Assembly (NCBI RefSeq): GCF_027923385.1
Contig: NZ_BSEC01000001.1
Location: forward strand, 434,001-498,000
DNA: 64,000 nucleotides
Reading direction: 5' to 3'
Origin: Methylocystis echinoides
Lineage (GTDB): Bacteria; Pseudomonadota; Alphaproteobacteria; Rhizobiales; Beijerinckiaceae
A program made the position numbers and the translations under genes. Under the pieces are notes generated by a model, which saw only the letters and a program-made list of their open reading frames with translations, did not search any database and was not told the origin of the DNA. Position 1 is the stretch's first letter. Every line of letters begins with the position of its first letter. Below are positions 34,994-44,340 of this stretch, piece after piece.

Positions 34994-37567
34994 ATGGACT
35001 TGCTGTTTCCTACAGGCCCGGGCGATCAGCCCCGCGTCGATGCGCTCTCCTTCGACTGGCCGCCCGCGCAGGCGCGCGATCGCAGTTGCTATCGAGGGCT
35101 CACGCCGCTCGACGCGCATGACGCAGGCGTTTTCTTCGGGCGCGACGCTGCGCTGGGCGAAGCGCTCGACGCGCTGCGCGGCGTAAAGGCGCGTGGCGGC
35201 GTTTTCATCCTGCTGGGGGGCGAAGGCGCCGGGAAGACGTCATTTCTCTGCGCCGGCCTTGCGCCCCGGCTTGCGCGCGAGGGGCTGGCGCCGCTGATCC
35301 TGCGGCGTGCGGAAGACGGCGGCCTCGACGCGCTCGCCTCTGCGATCGCCGCCCGCAGCGCGGCGCCGGCGCCGCAGATCAGGGCGGCAATCGACAGTGG
35401 CGCGGATGCGCTGCGGCCGCTGCTGAAGACGCTCGCGGAAAAAGACGGCGCGCCGCTCGTCATCGCCATCGATCAGGCGGAAGATCTGTTCTCCGACAAG
35501 CATCGCGCGGACAGCAGGAAACTGCTGTCGCTCCTCAACGCCCTCGTGGACGGCGGCGATCCGGCCGTGGTCGTGCTCTACGCCATTCGCCCGAGCGCTT
35601 TGGAGAAGCTTCAGCGCGACGCCGCCTCGACGCAGACGGGCGCGCGGCTCTATGCGCTGCCGGCGCTTTCGCGCGCGGATCTGCGCGCCATCATCGAAGG
35701 TCCGCTGCAAAGACTGCCGTCCGGTGGGCTTCGGATCGAGCCCGATCTTGTCGACGCGATGCTCGACGACGCCGAGGCCGCCGCCGCGCCGCCGCTGCCG
35801 CTGCTCGCCTTCGCGCTCGACCAGCTTCTGCGCCTGCGTCGCCCGGACAGCGCGCTTTGCCTGAGCGATTACGAGAGGATCGGGCGGCTTTCGGGATGTC
35901 TCGACGCCGCGGGCGACCGCGTGCTGGGCGTCGGCGCCGAGGGGCGGCCGCCGGATTACGAGGTGCGTCTCAGTCTGCTCAAGCGCGGACTCATTCCCTG
36001 GCTCGCAGGCTGCGACGCGCAGGACGGCGCGGCGCGGCGGCGCGTCGCGACGGAGAAGGAAATCCCGGCCACCTCGCTTCCGCTCATCGAGCGCCTCGCG
36101 CAGGAAGGCCTTGTCCGCCGCCTGACCGAGACGGCCGAACCGTCCTTCGAGCTCGTGCACGACGCGGTGTTCACTTACTGGAAACTGCTCCGCAACCTGC
36201 TCGCCGACGCGCCAAGGCCGGGCCCCGCGATGGAGCGCCTCAAGCAGGCGTCGAGCGATTGGGACAGGAATGCGCGCGCGCCCGAACGCGTCACGCATGC
36301 GGGTAGCCTGCTCGAACAGGCGGAACAGCTCTACGCCCAGCCGGACGCGCTGGCGCTTCTGGATTCGACCGACCGCGCCTATCTCGTCGCCTGCCGCGAA
36401 CGCGAAAACAGGGAGAAGGACAAAACGCCCCTCGTCCCCAGGGTCGAGGTGGAGCCGCGCCGCCGCGAGCTGGTCGCCGAAAGGCGCGAGCGCACGGCGC
36501 GCGGCGGGGGCCTCGCTTGGGTCGGCATGGTCGCGGCTTTGGCGCTTGCGGGCTTCGCCGGCTGGAAATGGCAGATGCTCGAGCAGCAACAGCGCGCGGG
36601 TGACGCGCGCCTCGCGCGGGCGGAGAACGCCATTGAAGCCGCCATCCTCTCTGGCGACAAGCTCCTTGGCGAGCTTGCGCAGAATCTTGCGACAGCCAAT
36701 GGCGCGGAGGCGCGTTCGATGCGCGACGCCGTCACGAAGCTCGCCGATCAGCAGGAACGCCTTGCCGATGAACCGGCCGTCGGCGCGCGGCTGCGCCGGA
36801 CGCAATCGGTCGGGCTCAATGTCGTCGCGGGCGCCCGGCTGATGACGGGGGATCATTCGCGCGCGCTAGCCGCCGCGCAGAAATCCGTGCTGCTCATGCA
36901 GGCGCTGACCACCTCCGACGCGAGCAATGTTGGCTGGCGGCGCGATCTCTCGGTGAGTTACGAGACGCTCGGCGACGCGCAGCTTGCGGCGAGGGACACG
37001 GACGGCGCCATTGCCTCCTATCGCTCCGATCTGACGATTGCGAAGACCCTCGCCTCGGCCGCCCCGGATAATGCGCAATGGCGCTGGGACATGTCGGTTT
37101 CCCAGGAAAAGCTTGGCGACGCGCAGCTCGCCAGGGGCGAGCTGCAAAAGGCGCTGGAGTCCTATGGCGAGTCGCGCGCGACCCGCGAAGCCCTGCTCGC
37201 GGCCGAGCCAAAGAACCGCAAGTGGGAGCGCGCGCTGGCGCGCAGCTATGAACGCATCGGCGCGGCGCTTGCGCAAAAGCACGATACCGCCGGCGCCACG
37301 GCCGCCTTCGAGGGCGCGCTGGAGATTTACCAGAGAATGGCGCGCGCCGATCCCGCCGACGCGCAGACGCTTTTGTCCTCCATCGTGCCGCGCTGGCGCC
37401 TTGCCGGACTCGACCGGCCGCGCGCCCGCGCGCTGCTCGGTCCGGCGCTCGAAATATTGGAGAAGCTCGCGGCGGAGGGGCGGCTCGCCGAGGACAAGCG
37501 CGAGTGGCTCGACCGCGTGAAATCGGAGCTGGCCGCGCTCGACCCGCCCTCGACCCCGACGCAATGA
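34994..37567 (+). CDS. nSTAND-type NTPase with membrane segment and helical repeats
   Basis: An 857-residue protein. Residues 33-55 (YRGLTPLDAHDAGVFFGRD) are the entry signature of the nSTAND1 family of signal-transducing NTPases; Walker A is GGEGAGKTS (75-83) and the Walker B region LVIAIDQAEDLF (154-165). A helical winged region ends in FELVHDAVFTYWKLL. One membrane helix lies at 505-525 (GLAWVGMVAALALAGFAGWK). The C-terminal part (about 600-790) has TPR-like repeats with LGDAQLA-type turns. There is no N-terminal protease, CHAT or TIR effector as in many relatives. STAND proteins usually switch on when a ligand binds the repeats. GAGGCACGAG precedes the ATG. It lies between the triplicated exported genes and an RsbW-STAS pair. 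Confidence 0.85.
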   Translation: MDLLFPTGPGDQPRVDALSFDWPPAQARDRSCYRGLTPLDAHDAGVFFGRDAALGEALDALRGVKARGGVFILLGGEGAGKTSFLCAGLAPRLAREGLAPLILRRAEDGGLDALASAIAARSAAPAPQIRAAIDSGADALRPLLKTLAEKDGAPLVIAIDQAEDLFSDKHRADSRKLLSLLNALVDGGDPAVVVLYAIRPSALEKLQRDAASTQTGARLYALPALSRADLRAIIEGPLQRLPSGGLRIEPDLVDAMLDDAEAAAAPPLPLLAFALDQLLRLRRPDSALCLSDYERIGRLSGCLDAAGDRVLGVGAEGRPPDYEVRLSLLKRGLIPWLAGCDAQDGAARRRVATEKEIPATSLPLIERLAQEGLVRRLTETAEPSFELVHDAVFTYWKLLRNLLADAPRPGPAMERLKQASSDWDRNARAPERVTHAGSLLEQAEQLYAQPDALALLDSTDRAYLVACRERENREKDKTPLVPRVEVEPRRRELVAERRERTARGGGLAWVGMVAALALAGFAGWKWQMLEQQQRAGDARLARAENAIEAAILSGDKLLGELAQNLATANGAEARSMRDAVTKLADQQERLADEPAVGARLRRTQSVGLNVVAGARLMTGDHSRALAAAQKSVLLMQALTTSDASNVGWRRDLSVSYETLGDAQLAARDTDGAIASYRSDLTIAKTLASAAPDNAQWRWDMSVSQEKLGDAQLARGELQKALESYGESRATREALLAAEPKNRKWERALARSYERIGAALAQKHDTAGATAAFEGALEIYQRMARADPADAQTLLSSIVPRWRLAGLDRPRARALLGPALEILEKLAAEGRLAEDKREWLDRVKSELAALDPPSTPTQ

Positions 37568-37607
37568 GCGCGCGCATCCGCGACGGCGCTTCGCGTCGCG
37601 GCGGGAA

Positions 37608-38060
37608 TCACGGCGGCCTGTAAAAAGCCGCGACGACCTTGTTGCCGAATTCCGTCTGCGCATAGTCGAGACGGCTGGCGAAACGTTTGACCAGACCCAC
37701 GCCGAGGCCGCCCGGCTGAAGCTGGTCGAGCGGCTGATCCGCGGTTTTTGCCGGCGCGCTGACGATGTCGAAATAGGCGCCATTGTCCTCGACGGTCAGC
37801 GCGACCCGGTCGGCCTGCGCCGCGAGCGTCAGACGTAAGTGCAGGCGGTCGCCGTTGCGGGCGCGCCCGGCGTTGTGGAGCACGCTATTGGTGATCAGCT
37901 CTTCCGCGCAGAGCCGCAGCGCATAGAACTGGTCTTCAGCAAGATCGAGCCCCTGCGCGATCTCCTCGATCCAGGCGAGCGAGAGGCGAATCCCTTCCCG
38001 CTCGCCGTCGAAGGTCCGGCGCCACTCCCCTCCGGAAGGGTCGGGGCCCGCAATCGTCAC
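37608..38060 (-). CDS. RsbW-like anti-sigma serine kinase
   Basis: A 150-residue single-domain HATPase_c_2 protein. The N box is LRLCAEELITNSVLHN with the metal-binding Asn, followed by VEDNGAYFDI (G1) and the glycine-rich lid LQPGGLGVGLVKRFA. In partner-switch systems such kinases bind a sigma factor or other target and phosphorylate a STAS antagonist. Its ATG overlaps the stop of the STAS gene upstream (ATGA), so the pair is made together. It is convergent with the nSTAND gene, 40 bases apart. The target is not evident. Confidence 0.9.
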   Translation of the reverse strand: MTIAGPDPSGGEWRRTFDGEREGIRLSLAWIEEIAQGLDLAEDQFYALRLCAEELITNSVLHNAGRARNGDRLHLRLTLAAQADRVALTVEDNGAYFDIVSAPAKTADQPLDQLQPGGLGVGLVKRFASRLDYAQTEFGNKVVAAFYRPP

Positions 38061-38395
38061 AGGCCGAAAACCAGATCGACTTCCGCGATGTCGCGGATGA
38101 TCGGAATGAGCGTGTCGATATTGCTCTCGCGAAGGACTTTCTCCACGTTGCGCTGGGGCGCCAGGACGACAAGCTTGCCGCCGATGCCCGCCGCCATTTT
38201 CGCGCCGGAGACCAATGTGCGGATTCCAAGAGAGGCGAGATAGTCCACGCCCGCTAGATCGACGACGATCCGCCGCTTGCCGGCCACGGCGTCCTTGAAT
38301 TCCGCGTCGATCGCCAGCGCGCCGTCGAGGTCGAGACGGCCGTCGAGCAGGATTTTGGAAATCCCGTGGTCGAGCTCGGCAATTTGAAGTTTCAT
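38057..38395 (-). CDS. STAS-domain anti-sigma factor antagonist
   Basis: A 112-residue STAS protein: LDGRLDLDGALAIDAEFKD, RRIVVDLAGVDYLASLGIRT and GGKLVVLAPQRNVEKVL. The Ser of DYLASLGIRT is at the position phosphorylated in SpoIIAA/RsbV. It should bind and neutralise the adjacent RsbW-like kinase when unphosphorylated. AGAGGGAC supports the ATG at 38395 over an in-frame upstream start. No PP2C phosphatase, the third usual partner, is in the window. Confidence 0.9.
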   Translation of the reverse strand: MKLQIAELDHGISKILLDGRLDLDGALAIDAEFKDAVAGKRRIVVDLAGVDYLASLGIRTLVSGAKMAAGIGGKLVVLAPQRNVEKVLRESNIDTLIPIIRDIAEVDLVFGL

Positions 38396-38577
38396 GAAGT
38401 CCCTCTCCCGCAATGGCCGCCGCGTCGCAAGCGTGGCTGTAAGCTGTTTATGCGCCTGCAACAAATCGCCCCGATGTGTCACTGCGGTGACAGTGCGTCG
38501 CCGCTAGGGAAACCCGAGCGTCGCGGCGGGGTCAAGGAGGCTTTTGGCGCGGGAGGAGGGCCGGGGGCCGGCGTTGG

Positions 38578-39597
38578 TCACGCCGGCGCGAACTGCTCGC
38601 AGAAGACGCGCCCCGCCCCCCCGGCGGCCGCGCGGGTGACGGCGTCGATCAGCGCCGGCGGACCGCAGACATAAATGTCGGGTTGCTCCGTCGTCCCGGC
38701 GAGCGCCTGCGCCATCGCCTCGGCCGGGGTCCCGGTAAAGCCGCGCCAGTCGCTTTCCGGCTTCCAGACGCAGAGCGTGACGGAGAGTTGCGGCAGCGCC
38801 GCCTGAAGCGCGTCGATGGCGTCGCGGGCGAAGACTTCCTCTACGCGGTTGACGCCGAAGAACAGCCGGCAGGCGCGCGCATCCGCGAATTCCGCCATCT
38901 GCCGCAGCATGGAGAGCGCCGGCGCGAGACCCGTGCCGCCGCAAACGAACCAGCGCGGCGCCAGGCTGGCGTCGTCGAGGGTGAATTGTCCCTTCGGGCC
39001 ATGCACGATGAGTTCGTCGCCGGGCGCGGCGCGTTCCCTGAGATAGGTCGAGAACGCGCCCTGCGGCTGCAGGCGGACGAGGAACTCGAGCGCGCCGTCC
39101 CAATTGGGCGTCGAGGCGATGGAATAGGCGCGTTTCACGCCTGCGCCGGGGAGTTCGAGCTCGGCGAATTGCCCGGCGAGAAACTGCGCGGCGCGGCCAT
39201 GCTCGGGATCGTCCTGATACTGCAACTGTAGCCGCATCGCCGAAGCGCCCGCTGGCTCCAGCGCGACGAGGGTCGCGCGCCGCACGGGCTCGGGCGCGAA
39301 GGCCACGGCCTGCTGATCATAGGGCGCGTGCAGCGTGACATCGCTTTGCGCATGGGCGCAGCAGAGCAGCGTTTCGCCCGCCGCCCGCGCGCTCTCGCTC
39401 AGGGCGGCTTCGCTGTAGGCGTCGAGCGTGATGTCGCCCGAAACGGCGGTGACGCGGCAGACGCCGCAGCCGCCCTGGCGGCAGGACGACGGCGGGTAGA
39501 TATTGGCGCGCTCGGCGGCGGCGAGCAGCGTTTCCTCAGGCTCCGCGTCGAAGGCGATCGTGGCGCCGTCGCGTGTGAGCAGATTGACCTTGTACAT
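38578..39597 (-). CDS. hcr: NADH oxidoreductase for hybrid cluster protein (Hcr-like)
   Basis: A 339-residue flavoprotein reductase. A plant-type [2Fe-2S] domain has CRQGGCGVC and a fourth Cys in LLCCAH. The FAD part has RAYSIAST and the NAD part CGGTGLAPALSML, with FVVC-like end CEQFAPA. The layout is also that of monooxygenase reductases such as MmoC or BenC. It directly follows hcp (65-base gap), so passing electrons from NADH to Hcp is the better reading. GGGAG precedes the ATG. Confidence 0.85.
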   Translation of the reverse strand: MYKVNLLTRDGATIAFDAEPEETLLAAAERANIYPPSSCRQGGCGVCRVTAVSGDITLDAYSEAALSESARAAGETLLCCAHAQSDVTLHAPYDQQAVAFAPEPVRRATLVALEPAGASAMRLQLQYQDDPEHGRAAQFLAGQFAELELPGAGVKRAYSIASTPNWDGALEFLVRLQPQGAFSTYLRERAAPGDELIVHGPKGQFTLDDASLAPRWFVCGGTGLAPALSMLRQMAEFADARACRLFFGVNRVEEVFARDAIDALQAALPQLSVTLCVWKPESDWRGFTGTPAEAMAQALAGTTEQPDIYVCGPPALIDAVTRAAAGGAGRVFCEQFAPA

Positions 39598-39662
39598 TTG
39601 ACTTGCTCCCGGGATGGCGCGGCGAAGCGCCGGAGCGCTTCGCCTCTTGCAGACGCCAGGCC

Positions 39663-41327
39663 TTACGCGGCGCGCGCGAGCGCGGCGTCGATATCGGCTT
39701 GCGCCTCGCCCACCGGCAGCACGCCGAATTTCCCGACCAGCACATCGACCAGCGCCGGCGTGAGGAAGGCGGGCAGCGTCGGGCCGAGGCGCACATTGCG
39801 CACGCCCAGCGCCAGCAGGGTCAGCAGCACGGCGGCGGCCTTCTGCTCGAACCAGGAGACGATGAGCGACAGCGGCAGCTCATTGACGCCGACGCCAAAG
39901 GCCTCCGACAGTTTCGTGGCGACGACGAGCGCCGAATAGGCGTCGTTGCACTGGCCCATGTCGAGCAGGCGCGGCAGGCCGCCGACCGTGCCGAAGTCAT
40001 GTTTGTTGAACCTGTATTTGCCGCAGCCCAGCGTCAGGATCACCGTGTCGTCCGGCGTCGCGTCGGCGAAGTCGGAATAGTAATTGCGACCCGGCGCGGC
40101 GCCGTCGCAGCCGCCGATCATGAAGAAATGGCGGATGGCGCCGCTCTTCACCGCGTCGATCACCTTGTCGGCGACGCCAAGCACCGCCGCGCGGCCGAAG
40201 CCGACAGTGATGCGCTTCTCTTCGGCGTCCGCCGTAAAGCCCGGCAGCGCCAGCGCCGCCTGCACGACCTGCGAGAAATCTTCATCGGCGATGTGGCGCA
40301 CGCCCGCCCAGCCGACCGGGCCGGCGGTGAAGATGCGCCCGCGATAACGCGGCTGCGGCTCGATCAGGCAGTTGGAGGTCATCACGATCGGGCCGGGGAA
40401 TTCCGCGAATTCCTTCTGCTGATCCTGCCAGGCGCCGCCGTAATTGCCGGCGAGATGCGGATAGGCCTTGAGCTTCGGATAGGAATGCGCCGGCAGCAGT
40501 TCGCCATGCGTATAGACGTTGACGCCCGTGCCCTTCGTCGCTTCGAGAATGGCGTGGAGATCCTTCATGTCGTGGCCCGAGACGAGGATCGCCTTGCCCT
40601 TGATCGGCGTGACCCGCACGTTCGTCGGCTCCGGCATGCCGAAAGCGCCGGTGTTCGCCGCGTCGAGCGCCTCCATGGCGGCGAAATTGGCGTGACCGAG
40701 CGCCAGCGCCTCGTCGAGCAGCGGGCCAAGTTCTTTGGGATTGCGCGCCAGCAGATCGAGCGCATGTTCGACGGCGGCGTAAATGGCGTCGCGCTCCTCG
40801 CCGAGCACGCGCGCATGATGCGCATAGGCGCAGACGCCCTTCAGCCCGTAAAGCACCAGCGCGCGCAGGCCGACGACGTCGTCGCCGAGGATCGCGGCGT
40901 CCTTGCGGACGGCCGCCTCGCCGGCCTGAGCGAGAAGTCCGTTCATGTCGGCGGCGGGGACGAAAGCCGCGGGGCCGTGCAGCGTCTCGGGAAGTTTGGC
41001 GGCGTCCCGCGCGGCCTTTTCGTAAAGCGCCCGGGCGCGATCGCGAATCTGCGCCGCCTCTTGGATGAGCTGCACGAATTTGGCGGCGTTGAAATTGACG
41101 TTGGTCAGGGTGGTGAAGAAGGCGAAGAGGATGAAGCGGTCGGCTTCCGCGTCGGTCGCGCTGAGCGCGCGGGCGCGGGTGAGATATTGGCCGATTCCCT
41201 CGCACACATGCAGGAGAATGTCCTGAAGATCGGCGGTTGCGGCGTCCTTCCCGCACATGCCTTTGGCGCTCGCGCAGCCCGCGCCTTCCTCAGAGCGGTA
41301 GGTTTGCTCGCATTGATAACAGAACAT
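39663..41327 (-). CDS. hcp: Hybrid cluster protein (hydroxylamine/NO reductase)
   Basis: A 554-residue Hcp. The N-terminal motif [18 protein letters not shown], then ASAKGMC, fits C-x2-C-x11-C-x6-C, the class II ([2Fe-2S]-containing) form as in E. coli. Hybrid-cluster ligands lie in the C-terminal half ([28 protein letters not shown]). It reduces nitric oxide or hydroxylamine and is linked to S-nitrosylation control. The ATG at 41327 has GGGAG upstream; an in-frame start further out adds an arginine-rich tail. Flanked by hcr and an NsrR-type regulator, so probably induced by NO. Confidence 0.95.
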   Translation of the reverse strand: MFCYQCEQTYRSEEGAGCASAKGMCGKDAATADLQDILLHVCEGIGQYLTRARALSATDAEADRFILFAFFTTLTNVNFNAAKFVQLIQEAAQIRDRARALYEKAARDAAKLPETLHGPAAFVPAADMNGLLAQAGEAAVRKDAAILGDDVVGLRALVLYGLKGVCAYAHHARVLGEERDAIYAAVEHALDLLARNPKELGPLLDEALALGHANFAAMEALDAANTGAFGMPEPTNVRVTPIKGKAILVSGHDMKDLHAILEATKGTGVNVYTHGELLPAHSYPKLKAYPHLAGNYGGAWQDQQKEFAEFPGPIVMTSNCLIEPQPRYRGRIFTAGPVGWAGVRHIADEDFSQVVQAALALPGFTADAEEKRITVGFGRAAVLGVADKVIDAVKSGAIRHFFMIGGCDGAAPGRNYYSDFADATPDDTVILTLGCGKYRFNKHDFGTVGGLPRLLDMGQCNDAYSALVVATKLSEAFGVGVNELPLSLIVSWFEQKAAAVLLTLLALGVRNVRLGPTLPAFLTPALVDVLVGKFGVLPVGEAQADIDAALARAA

Positions 41328-41395
41328 GATGGCTCCCTGCCTGGCGCTGTGCCGTGAAAATCGACGCTCGCGCCGGGAGGGGCGCCGATATCGGT

Positions 41396-41407
41396 ATCTA
41401 GAATGCG
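41396..41407. promoter_or_regulatory. Candidate NsrR half-site before hcp
   Basis: ATCTAGAATGCG lies about 70 bases before the hcp ATG. A close copy, ATCCAGAATACG, lies before nsrR itself at 41946. The shared ATC(T/C)AGAAT(G/A)CG core next to AT-rich sequence is suggestive of a common operator. It does not match the textbook NsrR palindrome well, so the link to NsrR is inference. Confidence 0.35.
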
Positions 41408-41485
41408 TAATTAACCGGGAGAGAGTCAAGCCTGGACGCGCCCGGGGGCAGGCGCGTCAGGCGGGCGTTTCGGGATTTGGCGTGC

Positions 41486-41917
41486 TTATTCCGCGAGATC
41501 GAGGGCGGGCGTCGCGCCCGGTTTCTCCAAGCAATCCGCAAGGGTGAAGCGATCCAGCTCGCGCAGGAAGCCCAGTTGCGCGCGACCCAGCATGCCTTTC
41601 AGCCGGCATCGCGGCAAAAGCGCGCAGTTGCTGCCCTGCGGACTGAAACATTCCACTAATGGCTGGTCATCGAGCCGGCGCACGACCTCGCCGATGCGAA
41701 TGTCGCGCGGATCGCGGGCAAGTCGCACGCCGCCCTGCGCGCCGCGCAGGCTGGTCAGATATCCTGCCGCCGTCAGCTCCTGCAGCACCTTCGCCATATG
41801 ATGGCGCGAGACCTGAAAATGATCGGCGATGTCCGACGCCGACAGCGTCTCGCCTTCCCGGCTGGCGAGAAGGATGAGGGCCCGCAGGCCGAAATCGGTA
41901 AAATTGGTCAGCCGCAT
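41486..41917 (-). CDS. nsrR: NsrR-type Rrf2-family nitric oxide sensor
   Basis: A 143-residue Rrf2 regulator. The winged helix-turn-helix has LSASDIADHFQVSRHHMAKV and LTSLRGAQGGVRLAR. Cys90, Cys98 and Cys104 (ECFSPQGSNCALLPRCRL) have the exact spacing that holds the NsrR iron-sulphur cluster; nitric oxide destroys the cluster and lifts repression. It is upstream of hcp on the same strand (158-base gap) with its own promoter region. AAGGAG precedes the ATG. Confidence 0.92.
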   Translation of the reverse strand: MRLTNFTDFGLRALILLASREGETLSASDIADHFQVSRHHMAKVLQELTAAGYLTSLRGAQGGVRLARDPRDIRIGEVVRRLDDQPLVECFSPQGSNCALLPRCRLKGMLGRAQLGFLRELDRFTLADCLEKPGATPALDLAE

Positions 41918-41945
41918 GACAAGGAGTTTATCACCTTAAATCAGA

Positions 41946-41957
41946 ATCCAGAATACG
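41946..41957. promoter_or_regulatory. Candidate NsrR half-site before nsrR
   Basis: ATCCAGAATACG lies 29-40 bases before the nsrR ATG and matches the site before hcp at ten of twelve positions. It may mark autoregulation. See the caution at 41396. Confidence 0.35.
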
Positions 41958-42007
41958 GCGTTACGCCGCAACCGGGCAGCCGCGGCCTTGCAGGCGATCC
42001 CGCCGGT

Positions 42008-42436
42008 TCAGTCCGAGGTGATCATGATCTGCGGCATCTCATCCGTCTCGGCGCGGTCGAGCCCGTCCTCCTCGGCCAGTTCGACGCCCGTGATGCAGAC
42101 GTCCTCGCCGTCGATCACGACGGCGATCTTCTCCAGCGACGCGCCGGCGCAGGGCCCGTCGTAGCATTTGCCGGTGGCGATCTCGAACAGGGCGCCGTGC
42201 TTGCCGCAGACGATCGCGCGATGCCCCTGGTCGAGAAAATGCCCGGGCTGGAAGTCGATCCGCGCACCCTGATGGGGGCAGCGGTTGACATAGGCGTAGT
42301 AGTGCTTCCCCTGCCGGACCACCATGATGGGGAAGGGCACGGTCTTGTCGCCCTCGCGACGGGCGAGCACAAATCCCACGGCGCCGCGCTTGGCGACGTC
42401 GTTGATGTGGCAGACGGCGAAAACTTCCTGATCCAT
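42008..42436 (-). CDS. Rieske [2Fe-2S] ferredoxin-like protein
   Basis: A 142-residue Rieske protein. The two cluster motifs are CPHQGARI and CGKHGALFE, which give the 2-Cys, 2-His ligands; the middle region AVVIDGEDVCITGVE and an acidic tail follow. No signal peptide, so cytoplasmic. Such proteins serve as ferredoxins or as nitrite reductase small-subunit-like electron carriers. GGGAGG precedes the ATG. It lies 90 bases upstream of nsrR, on the same strand, and may belong to the same stress unit. Confidence 0.88.
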   Translation of the reverse strand: MDQEVFAVCHINDVAKRGAVGFVLARREGDKTVPFPIMVVRQGKHYYAYVNRCPHQGARIDFQPGHFLDQGHRAIVCGKHGALFEIATGKCYDGPCAGASLEKIAVVIDGEDVCITGVELAEEDGLDRAETDEMPQIMITSD

Positions 42437-42535
42437 CGGGCGCCTCCCGCGCGTAGCTGTCGCAAGCGGGAAGCAATTTCCTTGCCCTTTCAGGAAGGCG
42501 GGGCCCGGCCGCGCCCCGAAGGACGCGCCCGCGCT

Positions 42536-42805
42536 TTAGTGCAGGCTGACCATGGTCAGATCGTTTTCGCGCGCATTGCCGATCGCGCCCTCTTCGGAAT
42601 CCGCCAGCACGATCGGCGTCCCGTCGGCCGCGAGCAGCACGAAGATGGTGAGTCCCGGCTCGATCTGCGGCGCCTGCGGATACAGACGATTCACGTCCTC
42701 CGACCGCATTTCCCGGACATAGGCGATCATGCCCTCGCCCAGATTGGCGAACTGCTCCGGCGTCAGCAGAGGCGCGCGGCGTGTTTCTATGCCTTGTTTC
42801 TGCAT
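42536..42805 (-). CDS. DUF1150 family protein
   Basis: Eighty-nine residues with the DUF1150 pattern: LTPEQFANLGEGMIAYVREM, VNRLYPQAPQIEPGLTIFVL and LLAADGTPIVLADSEEGAIG. In many alphaproteobacteria it lies next to an Hsp20 gene; here the Hsp20 gene is 12.6 kb away at 55408. GAGGAG sits well before the ATG. Function unknown. Confidence 0.9.
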   Translation of the reverse strand: MQKQGIETRRAPLLTPEQFANLGEGMIAYVREMRSEDVNRLYPQAPQIEPGLTIFVLLAADGTPIVLADSEEGAIGNARENDLTMVSLH

Positions 42806-42942
42806 TTGCTCCTCCTCGGCGTCCGTTAAAGACCCGCCCGTCGGCGCCTGCTCCGGCAGCGCGCCTTGGAAAGTAAATTTGTGCGCTTTGGAGCAGTTTT
42901 AAAGAGGAGGTCGGTGCAAATCTGCGGCCAGGGCTGGGGTTG

Positions 42943-43068
42943 GCGGAGGGTCCCGCCCCAACCCTTCCCTGCTGCGTGGGTGAGGGCGCAGACGGGCGCC
43001 CTCACCACCCAGGCTGATCGCGCGCGTCGCCTCTCCCGCGCAAGCGGTCGAGGGTTGGGGAGGGGGGC
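42943..43068. repeat. Degenerate intergenic repeat with strong hairpin
   Basis: GGTGAGGGCGC at 42979-42989 and GCGCCCTCACC at 42996-43006 make a perfect eleven-pair stem with a six-base loop. Outer parts (CCCCAACCCTTCCC and GGGTTGGGGAGGGGGGC) are inverted copies of one another. It lies directly after the sucB stop and before DUF1150, and may act as a 3' end for the suc transcript, although there is no T-run. Similar to the element between sucB and sucA. Confidence 0.7.
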
Positions 43069-43069
43069 T

Positions 43070-44314
43070 TTACAGCCCGAGCGCCAGCCGGCCGGGGTCC
43101 TCCAGCGTCTCCTTGACGCGCACGAGGAAGGTCACCGCCTCCTTGCCGTCGACGATGCGGTGGTCGTAGCTCAGCGCCAGATACATCATCGGGCGGATCT
43201 CGACCTTGCCGTCGATGGCCACCGGGCGCTCCTGGATCTTGTGCATGCCGAGAATGCCCGACTGCGGCGCGTTGAGGATCGGCGTCGACATCAGCGAGCC
43301 ATAGACGCCGCCATTGGAGATGGTGAAGGTGCCGCCCTGAAGATCGGCGATGTCGAGCGTCCCCTCGCGCGCCTTCTTGCCGAGCGCGGCGATGCCCTTC
43401 TCGATCTCGGCGACGCTCATGCGGTCGGCGTCGCGCAGCACCGGCACGACGAGGCCCTTTTCCGTGCCCACGGCGACGCCGATGTGGCAATAGCGCTTGT
43501 AGACGATGTCGGTCCCGTCGATCTCGGCGTTGACGGCGGGAATCTCTTCCAGCGCCTGACAGCAGGCCTTCACGAAATAGCCCATGAAGCCGAGCTTGGC
43601 GCCGTGCTTCTTCTCGAACAGCTCCTTGTATTTCGCCCGTTGCGCGATCAGCGCCGACATGTCGACCTCGTTGAAGGTCGTCAGCATGGCGGCGACGTTC
43701 TGCGCCTCCTTGAGGCGGCGCGCGATGGTCTGGCGCAGGCGCGTCATCTTCACGCGCTCTTCGCGCGCGGCGTCCTCCTGCGGCGCGCGCGCGGCCGGGG
43801 CTGGAACGGCGGTCGGGGCGGGCGCCTCGACCGGCGCGGGCGCCGCAGGCGGGCGGGCGGCGAGGTCGATGACGTCCGATTTCAGCGCCTGTCCGCGCTT
43901 GCCGGAACCGGCGATCTGGGAAACGTCGATCCCCTTGTCGGCCGCGATCTTGGCGGCGGCCGGAGACGGCGGCATGGCGCTCGCCGGGGCGGCGGGCGCT
44001 GACGCCGGAGCGGCTGCCGGCGCCGCCGGCGCTGGTTTCGCAGCGGGCGCGGGCGCCGTCGCTTCGGCGGTCGCGGCGCCGCCCGGCGTGATCTGCCCGA
44101 GCAGCGCGCCGGGCTGCACGGTTTCGCCTTCCTTGGCGACGATCTCCGCCAGCACGCCGGCGGCCGGCGCGTTGACTTCCAGAGTCACCTTGTCGGTTTC
44201 GAGTTCGGCGAGCGTTTCGTCGGCGCGCACGACGTCGCCCGCCTTCTTGAACCAGCGGCCGATGGTCGCCTCGGTGACGGATTCGCCGAGAGTCGGAACG
44301 CGAATGTCAGTCAT
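43070..44314 (-). CDS. sucB: 2-oxoglutarate dehydrogenase E2 (dihydrolipoyl succinyltransferase)
   Basis: A 414-residue E2. One lipoyl domain (residues 1-77, lipoyl Lys in [11 protein letters not shown]), an Ala/Pro-rich linker, the E3-binding domain ([20 protein letters not shown]) and the catalytic domain with [17 protein letters not shown], where His and Asp act in transfer of succinyl to CoA. The ATG at 44314 matches the usual start [16 protein letters not shown]; an ATG four codons earlier is the alternative. The sucA gene lies upstream; lpd is not adjacent. Confidence 0.95.
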   Translation of the reverse strand: MTDIRVPTLGESVTEATIGRWFKKAGDVVRADETLAELETDKVTLEVNAPAAGVLAEIVAKEGETVQPGALLGQITPGGAATAEATAPAPAAKPAPAAPAAAPASAPAAPASAMPPSPAAAKIAADKGIDVSQIAGSGKRGQALKSDVIDLAARPPAAPAPVEAPAPTAVPAPAARAPQEDAAREERVKMTRLRQTIARRLKEAQNVAAMLTTFNEVDMSALIAQRAKYKELFEKKHGAKLGFMGYFVKACCQALEEIPAVNAEIDGTDIVYKRYCHIGVAVGTEKGLVVPVLRDADRMSVAEIEKGIAALGKKAREGTLDIADLQGGTFTISNGGVYGSLMSTPILNAPQSGILGMHKIQERPVAIDGKVEIRPMMYLALSYDHRIVDGKEAVTFLVRVKETLEDPGRLALGL

Positions 44315-44340
44315 ATTGGCCTTCATCCTTCGTCGCTGCC

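Noticed and set aside
38578..39597. Soluble methane monooxygenase reductase (MmoC).
   Set aside because: The domain order fits, but the gene sits directly after hcp and no monooxygenase subunit genes are present, so Hcr is more likely.
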